The notes under the pieces were generated by a model. The model was not told the DNA's origin. It did no database searches and saw only the letters and a list, made by a program, of their open reading frames with translations. Shown here in pieces: positions 12,206 to 24,971 of a stretch of 64,000 nucleotides of DNA. Location: positions 18,608,528 to 18,672,527 of the forward strand of contig NC_085880.1 in assembly GCF_034702125.1 (NCBI RefSeq). The letters are read 5' to 3'. This DNA comes from Engraulis encrasicolus. Lineage: Eukaryota > Chordata > Actinopteri > Clupeiformes > Engraulidae. Position 1 is the stretch's first letter. The number at the start of each line of letters is the position of its first letter. The position numbers and the translations under genes were made by a program.

Positions 12206-13511
12206 AACATTGAACATTTACCATGAAGGGGAAGAATAGAAGAAATATAATAACAATAATGATACTAATAATAGTAGAATACAAAATTAATAAGTCAAGG
12301 CTATGCTGTACTACACACAGTGCAGTCCAGCATAGTCCATTGTAGTCAAGTAGCAGCATTTTAGCAGCATACTTATGTCAAGGACATATAGAGTTGATTA
12401 TACCATGCCCTGCCTGAAAAAAAAAACAGACAGCACAATACGATAAGTTTGAGATAATGACAACCGTTTTATAAAAAAGACACCATTGTTTTGTTGTTGA
12501 TCATAAAAAGGACAGTGGATTATTTTCATTGATTCATAGGCCTACTTGTCACTCAGTGGACAACCACTGATAAGAATAACAATGTGTTTGCAATTCGCCA
12601 CCTTGTGGATTCATGTTGTCACGACACGTGGATTCCTGATTCCTAAAATACCTCAATGGAATGCTGGTGAAATATCCTCGGATAGAAAACTGTTGTGATC
12701 TTCATGTCCGCGATGCAACTAGTTTGCTGTTGTGTAGTTCTTAACTGAAAATCTACTGCCAGCAAAATCTGTATCTCGACTTCACAGCAATGTCAATTCT
12801 TTCCCTTTCCCCGATATAGTCTTTCATGGGACTTCTATGAAACTGTGGTAAGGGGTCAGTGCAGTGACACCATATTGCAAACCTGTAAAGTTAAATAGGC
12901 CATATTAGCAGTTTAGCTGTCTTCTACAAACTGTTACACAGGGGGGACCTTCAGCAAAAATCGATAAAGGTCATTTTTCTTGGATGTGAAACAATTATAG
13001 TCACTTCAGCTTCTGTTGTTGTTTTTGTTGTTTTTCTGATGGAGAAATTAATATTATGGCACACTAAACACATATGCCTTTCAAATTCACAATTTAAAAA
13101 ATATATATATTTCGAAACTTTAGTGCCATCTTATGGGCAAAGCTGGGTACTGCTAAACCAGCGTCTTTGTACTGACATGTTCTGTCAAGATGACATGTAG
13201 GCCTTGTCCTCCTTTTTAACTGATTTTCAGTTATTTCCCTACTTTTCCACTTAGATAAGAATATCCACAATGACCAAAGCTCTGTTCAAACCTACAAAGC
13301 ACAAAGCACATGTTTGTTGAACACTTCTCTGCCGAGAGAGCCTCCTGATAAAGCCAATCCCATTTAAAACTCTCCCACACTAACCTTGTTACACCTGTGT
13401 GTGCACTGTAGGCCTATTTCCCCACCAATGAAAGTTATCTGAGGAACTCTTGAATAACTGACGGAATCGACCCGTTTAGAAGTCACATCATCACTGACGT
13501 CATTGTTGACT

Positions 13512-13611
<100 letters not shown>

Positions 13612-13676
13612 GCAGACCCTAAAGAGGGAAGACCTGCCGTCCTGAAGTGTGTACGTTTGTAAAAATAGAGATGCTT

Positions 13677-14303
13677 CGGGTAACACTTCTCCAGATTTTT
13701 GAGTCTTCAGGCCCCACGATGAGGTTGCCGCTTCAGATAAAATATTTTGTCTTTTCCACGCACAATCATCGTAGTGCAAAAGGCATCGAAAAATTGAAGA
13801 TGAGACGCCACTTTTGCTACTTTTATACGTTTTTTTATACGGTCACCATATAATCATAGCATAAGTCAAGTAAGTCAGTGTCGTTGACTTGTATTAGGCC
13901 TATGCAGAGAAATGCATAATGCAAGGTAATATAAGGTCATAAGTAATATGAGCAATTACAGCACTTAGTGACAGTAAGATAATGAAGATAATGAAGTGAA
14001 AAATGTGATGTAAGCTGATTAAGACCATTGGCCATTTCCACTGCTGAATCACTTTCTGAGAAGAGAAGCAGTGAGAACGTCACCTTTGTTGCCATGCCTA
14101 GATGAATACAACTGTTTTAGTTCCCAAAGTCATGGACAACGTTCCTTTGTTTCCTCAGTAGCAAAGTTCCCCATTTATATCTGGAATGTGTTCCTCTTTG
14201 ACCGTCAGCAGAAGATCTCTGTGCAGCATTGAGCAACACAACTGTCATTACTATACAGACACTCTGAGGGAAGCTTTTGTGATACGAATCAAATTATGTC
14301 AAG
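13677..14303 (+). promoter_or_regulatory. Upstream region shared by tlr4 copies A and B
   Basis: From ggtaacacttctccag (13677) to the initiator, this region aligns with 26702-27453 upstream of copy B. Long near-identical stretches occur (for example around 14150-14300 versus 27300-27450). The duplicated unit therefore includes the 5' UTR and probably the promoter. No TATA box or NF-kB site was assigned by eye. The 61-codon frame at 14186-14371, conserved in B, overlaps the signal-peptide exon in another frame and is explained by it. Confidence 0.55.
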
Positions 14304-17300
14304 ATGTTTGCCTATCCTGTACACATTATAGCACTTCCAGCTATTTGGGCTATCTTTACTCCCTCAGCTGATGCCATGATGAAAGGAACTGGGCTTAGGG
14401 AGGCATGTGTGGAGGTACAGTGCATAAATTAATTCTGATAATATGATCAATTCAGTGCTAACATTGTAGATTTCAACGTCTCTGTCTCATTTTCAGATCA
14501 TCCCTGGTCTCCAGTACTCGTGTTACAGGAGGAATCTGACCTACGTACCAGCCTCCATCCCCTCCACCACTGAACACTTGGATTTCAGCTTTAATTACTT
14601 AAACACTTTACAAAGAGGTGTTCTGCCGAGTCTGCCATCCTTAGTGCATCTTGATCTCACAAGGTAAACAAGTTGTTTTTTTACAGTACAGGCTATACAG
14701 GACAGATTATTTAAAAAAGAGTAGGTCTATATTTGTATTGCTGTATGCTGCATTTTGATCATGTTTTGAATTTCAAAATGAACATGAACATGAATGAGGA
14801 AACATATCTAACATGCTTTTGCTGTTTTGGAAGTTCTTGTCATTATCAGGGTGATACCTGATCTATCATCAACCTTTCTTTCATAAGGCTAGCTTCTTCA
14901 TCTCGTAAAAGACTATTTAGTTATACTAATGCTGCTTCTAAAAGGTGAGGGGGAAGTGCAACTGTGTACTGTATTATTTTGTATAATTGCTTGACAATTA
15001 TGCACACTACTAGCATGTGTATTTACCCTGCTCTCTGCTTTCTTTTACCCTCTGAACAGATGCAACATCCAACACATTTACAGTGATGCCTTCATCACCA
15101 CCAGAAACTTGTCCATTTTGATTCTGACTGGAAATCCAATAAGATGTCTTGGTAAACACAGTTTCAATATTCTGACAAGAATGCAGAAACTTGTATTAGT
15201 AGATACTGCTCTGTCTTCATTGGATAGCCTGAATTTACAGAATGCAACAAGCCTACGTGAATTACAAGTTGGGAGAAACAACATATTTTCCATTGCCCTG
15301 CCGATGTATGCCGTCAGCTTCAAGGACTTTGCTGTGCTAGATCTGCACTCAAACAACATTTCTGTTATTAGAGCGGTTCACACATCTGTTCTGCGAGCTC
15401 TTGGTACCAATATTTCTTTAATATTGTACAGTAACCCAATATCCTTTATAGAGGCAGGGACTTTTTACGGTCTTTATTTAAAGCAGCTGGATGTAATTGA
15501 CACTTTCACCTCATCAGCAATTATGAGGAATGCAATTGGAAATCTTAGTGGCTTGAGTGTGAAGACACTGAGGATCGGAGGCTTTCTGATCTCTTCAGAG
15601 AGTTTAATACATACGGATTCTCTGGATAAACTTTGTGTCATACAATTCCAGGAGATTTTCTTTTATCAACCTACATATGAAGAGCTCTTTTCCAAAATGA
15701 GATATATCCATTTTATAGAATGTTGGGAAATTGAAATTTTTGTATTGGGCATTCGATTGAAATGCATTGCAAAATGCATTTTTATAGAGGTTTTAAAGTA
15801 TGTTCTCAAAACACTTGAATGGCAAGAATTCACACATAGATGATAGGACCTCTTAACAGTCAATTCCAATATTAAAATGCAAAAAGTCAAAAATGGTGTA
15901 TATAGCGTTTTGGAAAAGAGCTCTTCATATACAGACCTACACAGGCACACCCTTGAATGCATGTCTAACTGTTCAAAAATCGTATTGAATAGAGTTGCGT
16001 TAAATCTTTTGGAACATTTTCCTTTAAACTATCTGGAAGAGATTATTCTAGTCCGTGGCAAACTAGCTCGTCTACTAGGTCCTCTTCTCTCTCATCAAAA
16101 CAGATTAAGGAAACTGGTTATCAATCATAATGCAAGAGTTATTCCATCATTTCTAAATATTGAAGATTTGCCTAGTCTGGAATATGTTGATCTAAGTGAC
16201 AATGGTTTGATAATGCCATGCTGTGACTATGAATTTATTGGCACTCCTAATCTACAATATCTAAACTTAAGTATGAATGCAATGGTAAGATTTAGATCAC
16301 AAGGACTATCAAGTCTTCCATATCTGGAGATACTTGATCTCAGTCATACAAAAGTAAACTTGGAAAATTTTGCTATCGATTTCAGCAAACTTGTCAAATT
16401 AAAATATCTTGATTTCTCCTTTTCACAAATTCAATTTAAAATAAGCATCTTTACTGGTTTGAACAGTCTTCAAGAATTAAAAGTTGCTGGCAATACCTTT
16501 AAAAAAGACATTTTTGGCCAAATGTTTTCAAACCTTACGTCTTTGATGATCCTGGATATTTCTAGTTGTGCCATTGAAGACATACCTTGGAATTCTTTCG
16601 AGGGTCTGCATCATTTAAAACACCTCGCTGTGAGTGGGAACAGGCTGGGCACTTTAAACTTTCTTACCCATCCAAGTCTTTCAAACCTGGTGTCCATTTA
16701 TGCAGATGGCAACAACATATTCACCATCTCACCCTCTATTTTCCATCAACTCTCCTCTAATCTTTTGCAATTTGATCTGTCCTTCAATCCAATAGAATGT
16801 TCATGCTCTAGTTTTGAGTTTATTTCCTGGATCATCAATCACCAATCAGTTCTAAAGAATCCTGATCAACTGTCATGCAAAGGTTCACTCGAGAGCTCTA
16901 AGGTACTTGACTTTGATCCTACACACTGTATTCACATAAAGAGAGTTATATTCTTACTGCCCATATTTGCAGTTGTGATGTCACTGCTACTGTCTGTATT
17001 GGTGTACAAGTTCCAGTTTCATCTGCGCTACTGTTTCATACTGCTAAGAGGCTACAGAACAGCTAGCACACAGGACTACTCTTATGATGCCTTTGTAATC
17101 TACTCCAGTAAAGATGACGTCTGGGTACAGGATGAGCTCAAGGAAAATCTTGAGACAGGATTTCCCCCAGTCCAACTTTGCCTCCATGAGCGAGACTTTC
17201 AAGCTGGGAAGGCAATCACTGCAAATATTGTGGATGAGGGAATAATGAGCAGTCGCAAAGTAATTGTTGTGGTGTCTCAACACTTCATAGACAGCTCCTG

Positions 17301-17523
17301 GTGTCGGTTTGAGTTTGAAATGGCGCAGTCCTGGTTTGTGTTGGGGCAAAGTGCCCGCATCATCCTCATCATTCTTGAGGATGTGGAAGATAAAAACATA
17401 AGAAAGGTTTTTGGACTTCATAAGTATCTAAAAAAGAACACTTATCTCAAATGGAAAGGGAATGCACTTAGCAACATGAGGTTCTGGACTCGTCTCAGGA
17501 AGGCTATCATTGCAAATGAATGA
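14304..17523 (+). pseudogene. tlr4: tlr4 copy A, interrupted by a MITE in exon 3
   Basis: Toll-like receptor 4, the surface receptor that in mammals binds lipopolysaccharide with MD-2. Exon 1 (14304-14414, 37 codons, signal peptide starting MFAYPVHIIALPAIWAIF) ends CVE|GTACAG. Exon 2 is 14497-14663 (167 bp, ends ACAAG|GTAAAC). Exon 3 is 15060-17523. Exon layout, ILTGNPI, the LRRCT cysteines, one membrane segment and the TIR domain (SYDAFVIYSS ... FWTRLRKAII) identify TLR4. A 250-bp MITE (15678-15927) plus a TA duplication adds exactly 84 codons in frame, but a TGA at 15841-15843 ends translation after the first LRRs. Without the insertion the reading frame has exactly the length of copy B (829 aa), and no other lesion was seen, so inactivation looks recent. 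Exonisation or splicing around the MITE is not excluded. Confidence 0.9.
15678..15927. mobile_element. Mariner-type MITE inserted in tlr4-A exon 3
   Basis: A 250-bp element with perfect 20-bp terminal repeats TGAAGAGCTCTTTTCCAAAA and a TA duplication (15676-15677 and 15928-15929), as in Tc1/mariner. The intact paralogue B at about 29962-29980 gives the empty site with the same length once one TA is removed. Confidence 0.92.
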
Positions 17524-17679
17524 TTCTTTTGATCATGCTCTATTACTTTATTAATGAATTATTTTATCATATGGTATCCTGTATCCAATGCCTATTGGAA
17601 ATGATAAACTTTTGCCACATAGTCTCATACATCCATATAGTATGGAAATGCGGTCACTCGGCGTCTAGATTTCTAGACT

Positions 17680-17905
17680 AGCAATGATGAAGGTTTTTTT
17701 TTTTTAAATCCTGGTTCCGGTTCATGATCCTGATCACCACCATCACTTGTTCCTTGGGTCATTTCCAACAACTCCACAAAGTTTCATCCATCCTTTTATA
17801 AGTTTTCAAGTTATCATGCTGAGAGACAGACAAACAGGCAAACAAGCAAACAGACGACAAACCAGTGTGACCGAAAACATAACCTCCTTGGCTGAGGTAA
17901 AAACC
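17680..17905. mobile_element. LINE 3'-end-like fish repeat
   Basis: The segment from aaatcctggttccggttcat to cataacctccttggctgagg resembles a repeat I know to be abundant in teleost genomes (caccatcacttgttccttgg, then a gacagacaaacaggcaaac run). It is probably a non-LTR retroelement tail; the family is not certain. Confidence 0.5.
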
Positions 17906-18411
17906 AAAGCCTGAAATTCTGGCTCGTGCCCATGTGATTTAAAAAAAAAAATACACTATTTAATGCATGGGGACTGATTTACCATATGCTCTGCTTTCAA
18001 TATAGTTTATGCGAAACCTCGTAATTTTTGTGAAAAAACGTAAAAATGTGTGAAAGATATGTTAAAGATGTAGTGTAGTGTTTTGTTGCAGATGGGACCA
18101 TTGGTGATCCGACACACAGGTCGCGGAAAAACGTTTTTGGAAAGGAAATGGATGGGAATATGGCATATGCATAATGAATATGTCATCGATCATAGATTGA
18201 TTTTCATCTTAGATTAATTTAGAATTTCTGAAAAAAGGACATGATGTCGGTATCCTACTGGTAGCTACAATGATCATCAATGATCATAAGACTGTATTGT
18301 TGTGAAAGATACTAGCTTATGTGAAAAGGGGGCTATTGAGCCCAATGTGAGAGTGGAAATATGCCATATGTGCTGTGTATCATGTTATATGCTTTGTTTG
18401 TACAATGATAA

Positions 18412-18417
18412 AGCAAT
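18412..18417 (+). promoter_or_regulatory. Possible polyadenylation signal of tlr4-A
   Basis: AATAAA in the context agcaataaagctgtgattg, about 890 bp after the tlr4-A stop. It is the best candidate seen between the stop and the transposon cluster. Confidence 0.4.
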
Positions 18418-18870
18418 AAAGCTGTGATTGAATTAGTTAGCCTATGTTGTTTCCTGTTTGAACCTGATATTTTGCAAACTAGTTTTTTATGAGCAACTTT
18501 TTCTTGATTTTCAACAGGAGTAAAGGGGAGGGGTGGTGTTCAAGACATGTTGATGTTAAAGTCAAATATTAATTTAAAAAAAAGAAAGAAAACATAGCAC
18601 TGAAATTCTACATGATATAATGTTTGGTTAAATCACAGTAATATGGGCTAAGATCTCATAAAGCAGGATTAGAAATACACTATATTAGCAAAAGCATTTT
18701 AATTTAACTGCCATCCCATTCCTTACCCATGTGGTTCACTATCATATTGGCCCACCTTTTACGGCTATTAGAGCTTCAACTCATCTGGTAAGGCTGTCCA
18801 CAAGTCCACAGTTGAGGGGTGTGTTTACAGGAATTTTAGGCCATTCTTCCATTTGCGCATTGGTGAGGTC

Positions 18871-19715
18871 CATGGAGGTAGTATAAGACCTGGACAGAGT
18901 GAAGAAGTCCCGCCCCCAGTCATTTCAATGGGGAATGCTAGTGAATTCTTTCCTGGTGAACCAGAAGCTATGTGTTGACGCCCAGGGGGCTGGGCTACAC
19001 AAACCTTCTGGTACACCTGTGATTCGCTCTCCTCCTCAGTTTTCGAAATAACTGGGGAAGCACGACGAATCAGGATCGTAGGGAGGGATTTCAGTGGGTA
19101 TGACGTTTATCGAACGCAACACCCTCCCCCAGGGTAGTTCGGCTGTGCCCGCCCCCTCCCTGAATCACAACAGTAATGGCGGCGTGCGAGGAGTTATCAT
19201 GCGTCGGGATGGAAGCAGCAATTTCAGCGGTGTTATCCAAAATACCTCAAGTTGATTTTCTAAAGGACGTTGTTCTGTTTTGGTTCCCGACCTGGCGGCG
19301 CTTACGTGACGACACGTCCTACGTCACAAAGCTTCAACGTGAGTGGTCGAAGTGTCATGTCATTCATATGAGGTTGCTCCAACCGCGTGCAAGCATCTTT
19401 TGACTAAACCCCGCCTGCGGAGAGGCGTGAAAGGGCAGTGTGCCAGTAGCCTGTTACTTACAGGCTACTGGTTCACCAGGAAAAATGAATTCAGCCAAAA
19501 TTGAACAAATTTTCAGCTTCCAAAATGTTTCATGGCGCTCATTTCCGACATCCAGTTTATTCAGCCAATTACGTGCCACGTTACTGACTGAAGTAAGGTT
19601 GACTAGAAAGCTATATGAAAGACGGACATTGGATCGAATGAGCGAATTTGTGAAAATGGCGATGAGGAAGTGCCTTGCTAATCGCCGAAGCTAACCAGCC
19701 AAATCCTGACCCCCA
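18871..19715. mobile_element. Unclassified DNA element with 8-9-bp target duplication
   Basis: An 845-bp insertion into the Tc1 relic, flanked by GGTGAGGTC (18862-18870 and 19716-19724). An internal inverted pair occurs: tttcctggtgaaccag near 18950 and ctggttcaccaggaaa near 19470. The terminal repeats are weak (catggaggt versus ctgggggt), so hAT or MULE-like is only a guess. A 75-codon frame (19176-19403, MAACEELSCVGMEAAISAVL...) is not recognised. Confidence 0.6.
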
Positions 19716-19857
19716 GGTGAGGTCACACATAGGCTAGATGTTGGTCGAGAAGACCTGGCTCTCAGTCTCCACTCTTAATTTTTTCCAAAGGTGTTCTATT
19801 GGGTTCAGGTTAGGTCTCTGTGCAGGCCAGTCACGTTCATCCACACCACACTCTAGC

Positions 19858-20472
19858 TACGGTCGAAACGGGAAAAGGCACTGTCCTCCCAGTTGGCTAA
19901 CTGGACATCGAGTCATCAAATCTGATTCCAAATGAAAAATTGCTTTATTTCCTCATTTGGCAGTTGCCTCAATTTGTGGGCGTAACGTGTATATTTGAGG
20001 GCAACATCAGATGCTGACTTACTGCTGCCTGCTACCCAAAATGCTGTGCAACACCTCCCTCTCAACGGGGAACTTGAAAACAAACATGGCTGTCATCTTA
20101 CTACCTTAAAACTGTCTTTATTCTTACACTTTTTTACTTAAATATTGAGAACTGAAGCGAGAAATCAACATTGTAGTATCTAAATATGATGTTGCTAGAT
20201 CTACTTATAGCCCATTTTACGATTTCGCCATCTGTCTGCCTTTCATAGCTCAAATAGCCTACGTAAGCTAAGCGCTAACGTGAAGAATATAACTCCAGCC
20301 ATAGAATCGCTGTAACATCAAATATGTATCGAAGTTGCAGGGTAACTCTCTCGTTAGCGAGTATAACGAACGCCTTGGCAGAAAGCCTCACGACGGAAAT
20401 CACATTTGATGAGACACTTGTTTATGTAGACAGGGAGGAGTCATCGAGCCACTGCATTTGATTTGTAATGCA
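19858..20472. other. Inserted block of unknown origin
   Basis: Separates Tc1 piece 2 from the 4.5-kb foldback. It has no coding capacity that I can identify. It begins agctacggtcgaaacggg right after the Tc1 segment. The other end of the insertion appears to lie beyond the foldback, near 24980, so the foldback seems to sit inside it. Confidence 0.4.
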
Positions 20473-23400
20473 GGGGTCATCCCTATGTTCCCCAGGTCCT
20501 ATGTTATCCGGGTCCTATGTTCCCCGCAACCGGGGAACTTAGGACCCTTTTTTTCAGAAAAGGGTTCTATGTTCCCCGCTGTTTCCAAGTAGACTGCCGC
20601 ATGGCAAAGCGCAGGTTGTTGTTGCACTTCTGATAGGTTATAGTCAGCCTGCCACCAGCAGCTAAGGTGCTTAAATAAACTTTTGATGGCATTTTTTGTT
20701 AAAAGTTGGCAACCATGCCAGAAGTTATCAGCATGGGCTAAGGTTTCAGAATCACCTGGTTGCCAACACGGAACTTGACCTTTAAGGTCAAATATGAAGG
20801 TCAAAAGGTCAACCACGGTCAAATAACAGTGTTATTTCGTTAAAAATTGTTACAAAGCTGTTAAAAGTGGGCAACCATGCCAGAAGCCATCAGCATGGAC
20901 TAAGGATTCAGAATCAACTTGTTGCCAACACTGAACTTGACCTTTAGGGTCAAATTTGAAGGCCAAAAGGTCAAAAACAGGGTATTTTCTTGCTAGTCTT
21001 TGTTGGGAACTGTATATTCATGGAATTCTTTTTCAAAAGTTGGCAACCATGCCAGAAGTTATCAGCATGGGCTAAGGTTTCAGAATCACCTGGTTGCCAA
21101 CATGGAACTTGACCTTTAGGGTCAAATATGAAGGTCAAAAGGTCAAACACGGTCAAATAACAGTGTTATTTAGTTAAAAATTGTTAAAAAGATGTTAAAA
21201 GTGGGCAACCATGCCAGAAGTCATCAGCATGGACTAAGGATTCAGAATCAACTTGTTGCCAACACGGAACTTGAGCTTCAGGGTCAAATTTGAAGGTTAA
21301 AAAGGTCAAACACTATGTATTTTAAGGTTAGACTTTTTGGGGACTGTGTTCGTTGATATCTTTTTCAAAAGTTAGTAACCATGCTAGAAGTTATCAGCAT
21401 GGACTAAGGTTTCAGAATCACCTGGTTGCCAAGAGGGAACTTGACCTCTAAGATCAAATTTGAAGGTCAAAAGGTCAACCGAGATCAATAAAAAAAAATC
21501 CGTTTTTTGGTGATGTGCTTTCATAAAATACAAGTTGTTTGCATGGTACTGTATATTGAATAATTAGTAGGCCTATAATTTAATGTTTGATTTTGCTTAT
21601 CATGGTGGGGCTCTGGCCTGTCATCCTTAGACATTCATCATAGCTCATTAGCATAAAATTAACTTAAAGTTGTATTTTTTTTTAATTTTCATTCTGGTCA
21701 TCTCAATTACTTTATTCTTCTTCGTGAAGCACATTAAGCTACTGGTATGAAATGGGATATGCCTTGGCTCACCAGTGAATTTACTTTGCCCCATCAATTC
21801 ACAGGCTTTCCATAGAAAAAATAATGACTTCAGTTATTTCTGATGTGTTTCAGCAATGAATGGTTATACCAATGAAGGGTACTTGCTGATTTGCTATGTC
21901 ATATCACAGTTAGGAAATAAAACCTACAGTAAGAGCCGAGATTCTTTAAGTATATAGAGATATGCCATTGTAATAGGTTGCTATGGGCACCTAACATGAC
22001 CAGGTTCCGGTCTGCCTAAAAGGGCATGTCATAATACTCCTAGCATTGAATAGAATAGTCCTTAGGTCTGCCTAGAGGGGGATTTCCCCCTCCCCTCCCC
22101 CTTGCAATAATAGAACCCGGAAACAATGGGTCAATGGAACCTCTCTCTCTCTGGTAAGAGTAGAGCAATTATTGCACACTTCTCTTGATGTTCTCATGAC
22201 TACTGTAGAATGTTCTGTTGCAATTTCCCAGGCTTGAGTTTTTGTGTCACCTGTATAACGCACCATGCTTATCTTTGGGTCTTGATCGACTTTTTTCAGA
22301 AGACAAAAAGGCAATTGATATGTTACCACCAAGTGATGCATGGATTGCATCTTGCATAAGCAAATCAGCAGGCAAATGTATGGCTGCAGTCTGACAAAGT
22401 ACATATTAACAAAGACACTGAGGAGACAAGTGGTTGGAAAGTTGTAGACCAACACTTGATGGCTGTGTGGCAAAGGAAACATCCAGTTCCACATAGTAGC
22501 TTAGGACTGATAAGATGTGGTTGTAGAACCAAGTGGGCAATACATGCCTGCAGTTGCCCGAGGAATGGACAGCCCTGTATACCTGCATGTGATTAAAATG
22601 TAGAATGTTTAAACGCTGTAGGGATAGAACATGATCTGGATGACACAACCTTTTTGTAATAACGGCAACAATAGCTCCTTTAAATACATAAATATCCAGT
22701 ATGTACTGACATCACATTTGAATTTTAATTATTGTTTTAATTATTATTGAAGTAAAGAAACAATATGATGAATTACATTCTTGTTATTGACAATAATAAT
22801 AAAGTAAGAGCAGAGATTCTTTAAGTATATAGAGATATGCCATTGTAATAGGTTGCTATGGGCACCTAACATGACCAGGTTCCGGTCTGCCTAAAAGGGC
22901 ATGTCATAATACTCCTAGCATTGAATAGAATAGTCCTTAGGTCTGCCTAGAGGGGGATTTCCCCCTCCCCTCCCCCTTGCAATAATAGAACCCGGAAACA
23001 ATGGGTCAATGGAACCTCTCTCTCTCTGGTAAGAGTAGAGCAATTATTGCACACTTCTCTTGATGTTCTCATGACTACTGTAGAATGTTCTGTTGCAATT
23101 TCCCAGGCTTGAGTTTTTGTGTCACCTGTATAACGCACCATGCTTATCTTTGGGTCTTGATCGACTTTTTTCAGAAGACAAAAAGGCAATTGATATGTTA
23201 CCACCAAGTGATGCATGGATTGCATCTTGCATAAGCAAATCAGCAGGCAAATGTATGGCTGCAGTCTGACAAAGTACATATTAACAAAGACACTGAGGAG
23301 ACAAGTGGTTGGAAAGTTGTAGACCAACACTTGATGGCTGTGTGGCAAAGGAAACATCCAGTTCCACATAGTAGCTTAGGACTGATAAGATGTGGTTGTA

Positions 23401-24971
23401 GAACCAAGTGGGCAATACATGCCTGCAGTTGCCTGAGGAATGGACAGCCCTGTATACCTGCATGTGATTAAAATGTAGAATGTTTAAACGCCGTAGGGAT
23501 AGAACATGATCTGGATGACACAACCTTTTGTAATAACGGCAACAATAGCTCCTTTAAATACATAAATATCCAGTATGTACTGACATCACATTTGAATTTT
23601 AATTATTGTTTTAATTATTATTGAAGTAAAGAAACAATATGATGAATTACATTCTTGTTATTGACAATAATAATAAAGACTATATAACTTCTAAATATAC
23701 AGTCCCCTAAAGTATTGGCACAGAAAGGCAAATTTCCTTGTTTTTGTTGTTCACTGAAGACTTGGGTTTAAAGGGGCTCTAAGTAGAATTAAAAGGTTAA
23801 TTATTCACTGTCCAGAGTCATCTGATACTTACAGTAGGTGAAGTGTGAGTCTCGTGACCACTTCCACCGTCCACTGTCAGAAAACCCCAAATGCAACTTT
23901 TGACAGCGCTGTCCGCTTTGGGAGAAACCTCATCAAAACAGTGTTTTATTTTCTTTACGATTATTTGTTCCAATACTTTCACTCAACTAAAATGATTTAA
24001 ATAATACAAAATATCTAATTATTCAATACATCACGCAAACAACTTGTATCTTATGAAAGCACTTTTTTTTTTTTAACCCCGGTTGACCTCTTGACCTTCA
24101 AATTTGACCTTAAAGGTCAGGTTCCATGCTGGTAACCATGGACCATGAAACCTTAGTCCATGCTGATAACTTCTAGCATGATTGTCAACTTCTGAAAAAG
24201 AATTCCATGAATATGAAGCCCCCACAAAAAAAGGCAAACCAGAAAATGCATTGGTTTTGACATTCAAATATGACCTTAAAGGTCAAGTTCCATGTTGGCA
24301 ACCAGGTGATTCTGAAACCTTAGTCCATGCTGATACCATCTAGCATGGTTGCTTACATTTGAAAAAGAATTCCATGAATATACAGTTCCCAAAATAGACT
24401 AACCAGAAAATACATTGTTTTTGACCTTTTGACCTTTAAATTTTACCCTAAAGGTCAAGTTCCGTGTTGGTAACAAGTTGATTCTGAAACCTTATACCAT
24501 GCTGATGACTTCTGGCATGGTTGCCCACTTTTAACATCTTTTTAACAATTTTTAACTAAATAACACTGTTATGTGTCTGTGGTTGACCTTTTGACCTTCA
24601 TATTTGACCTTAAAGGTCATGTTCCGTGTTGGCAACCAGGTGATTCTGAAACCTTAGCCCATCCTGATAACTTCTGGCATGGTTGCCAACTTTTAACAAA
24701 AAATGCCATCAAACATATATTTTTGGGGCTTGGCAGGCTGACTATTAGGCTTAGGGATAGTTTTGGTCAGGGCACACATTTACAACTCAGAAACATTGCA
24801 TTACTGACAGGTTAGGTTTAGGGATGGTTTTGGGAAGGGCACAATTTGAAAACTCGGAAACATACAATGCGGGGAACATAGAATCCTTTTTTAGAAAAAG
24901 GGTCCTAAATTCCCTGGTCCCATACAAAAACAGGGGAACATAGGACCCGGGGACCATAGGTATGCTCCCGG
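20473..24971. mobile_element. 4.5-kb foldback element with inverted satellite-like arms
   Basis: The left end (ggggtcatccctatgttccc, then cctatgttccccgc) recurs inverted at the right end (gcggggaacatagaa, ggaccataggtatgctccc). Inside each end is a tandem array whose unit begins gcaaccatgccagaag. On the left, units start at 20709, 20871, 21043, 21205 and about 21376, alternating 162 and about 171 bp (a dimer of about 334 bp). On the right, four inverted units lie at about 24080-24710. AATGCA adjoins both ends and is a possible short target duplication. The interior (21500-24060) includes an 875-bp tandem duplication. No transposase was recognised. Confidence 0.7.
21931..23679. repeat. 875-bp tandem duplication
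   Basis: 21931-22805 and 22806-23679 are nearly identical head-to-tail copies; I see three substitutions and one single-base indel. Each carries the same minus-strand frames (140 codons at 22494-22072 and 23369-22947; 80 codons at 22648-22406 and 23523-23281). These have no recognisable domain and overlap in different frames, so I do not call genes. Confidence 0.92.

Noticed and set aside
14186..14371. 61-codon frame conserved upstream of tlr4 A and B (27336-27521).
   Set aside because: It overlaps the signal-peptide exon in another frame; the duplication and that exon explain the conservation.
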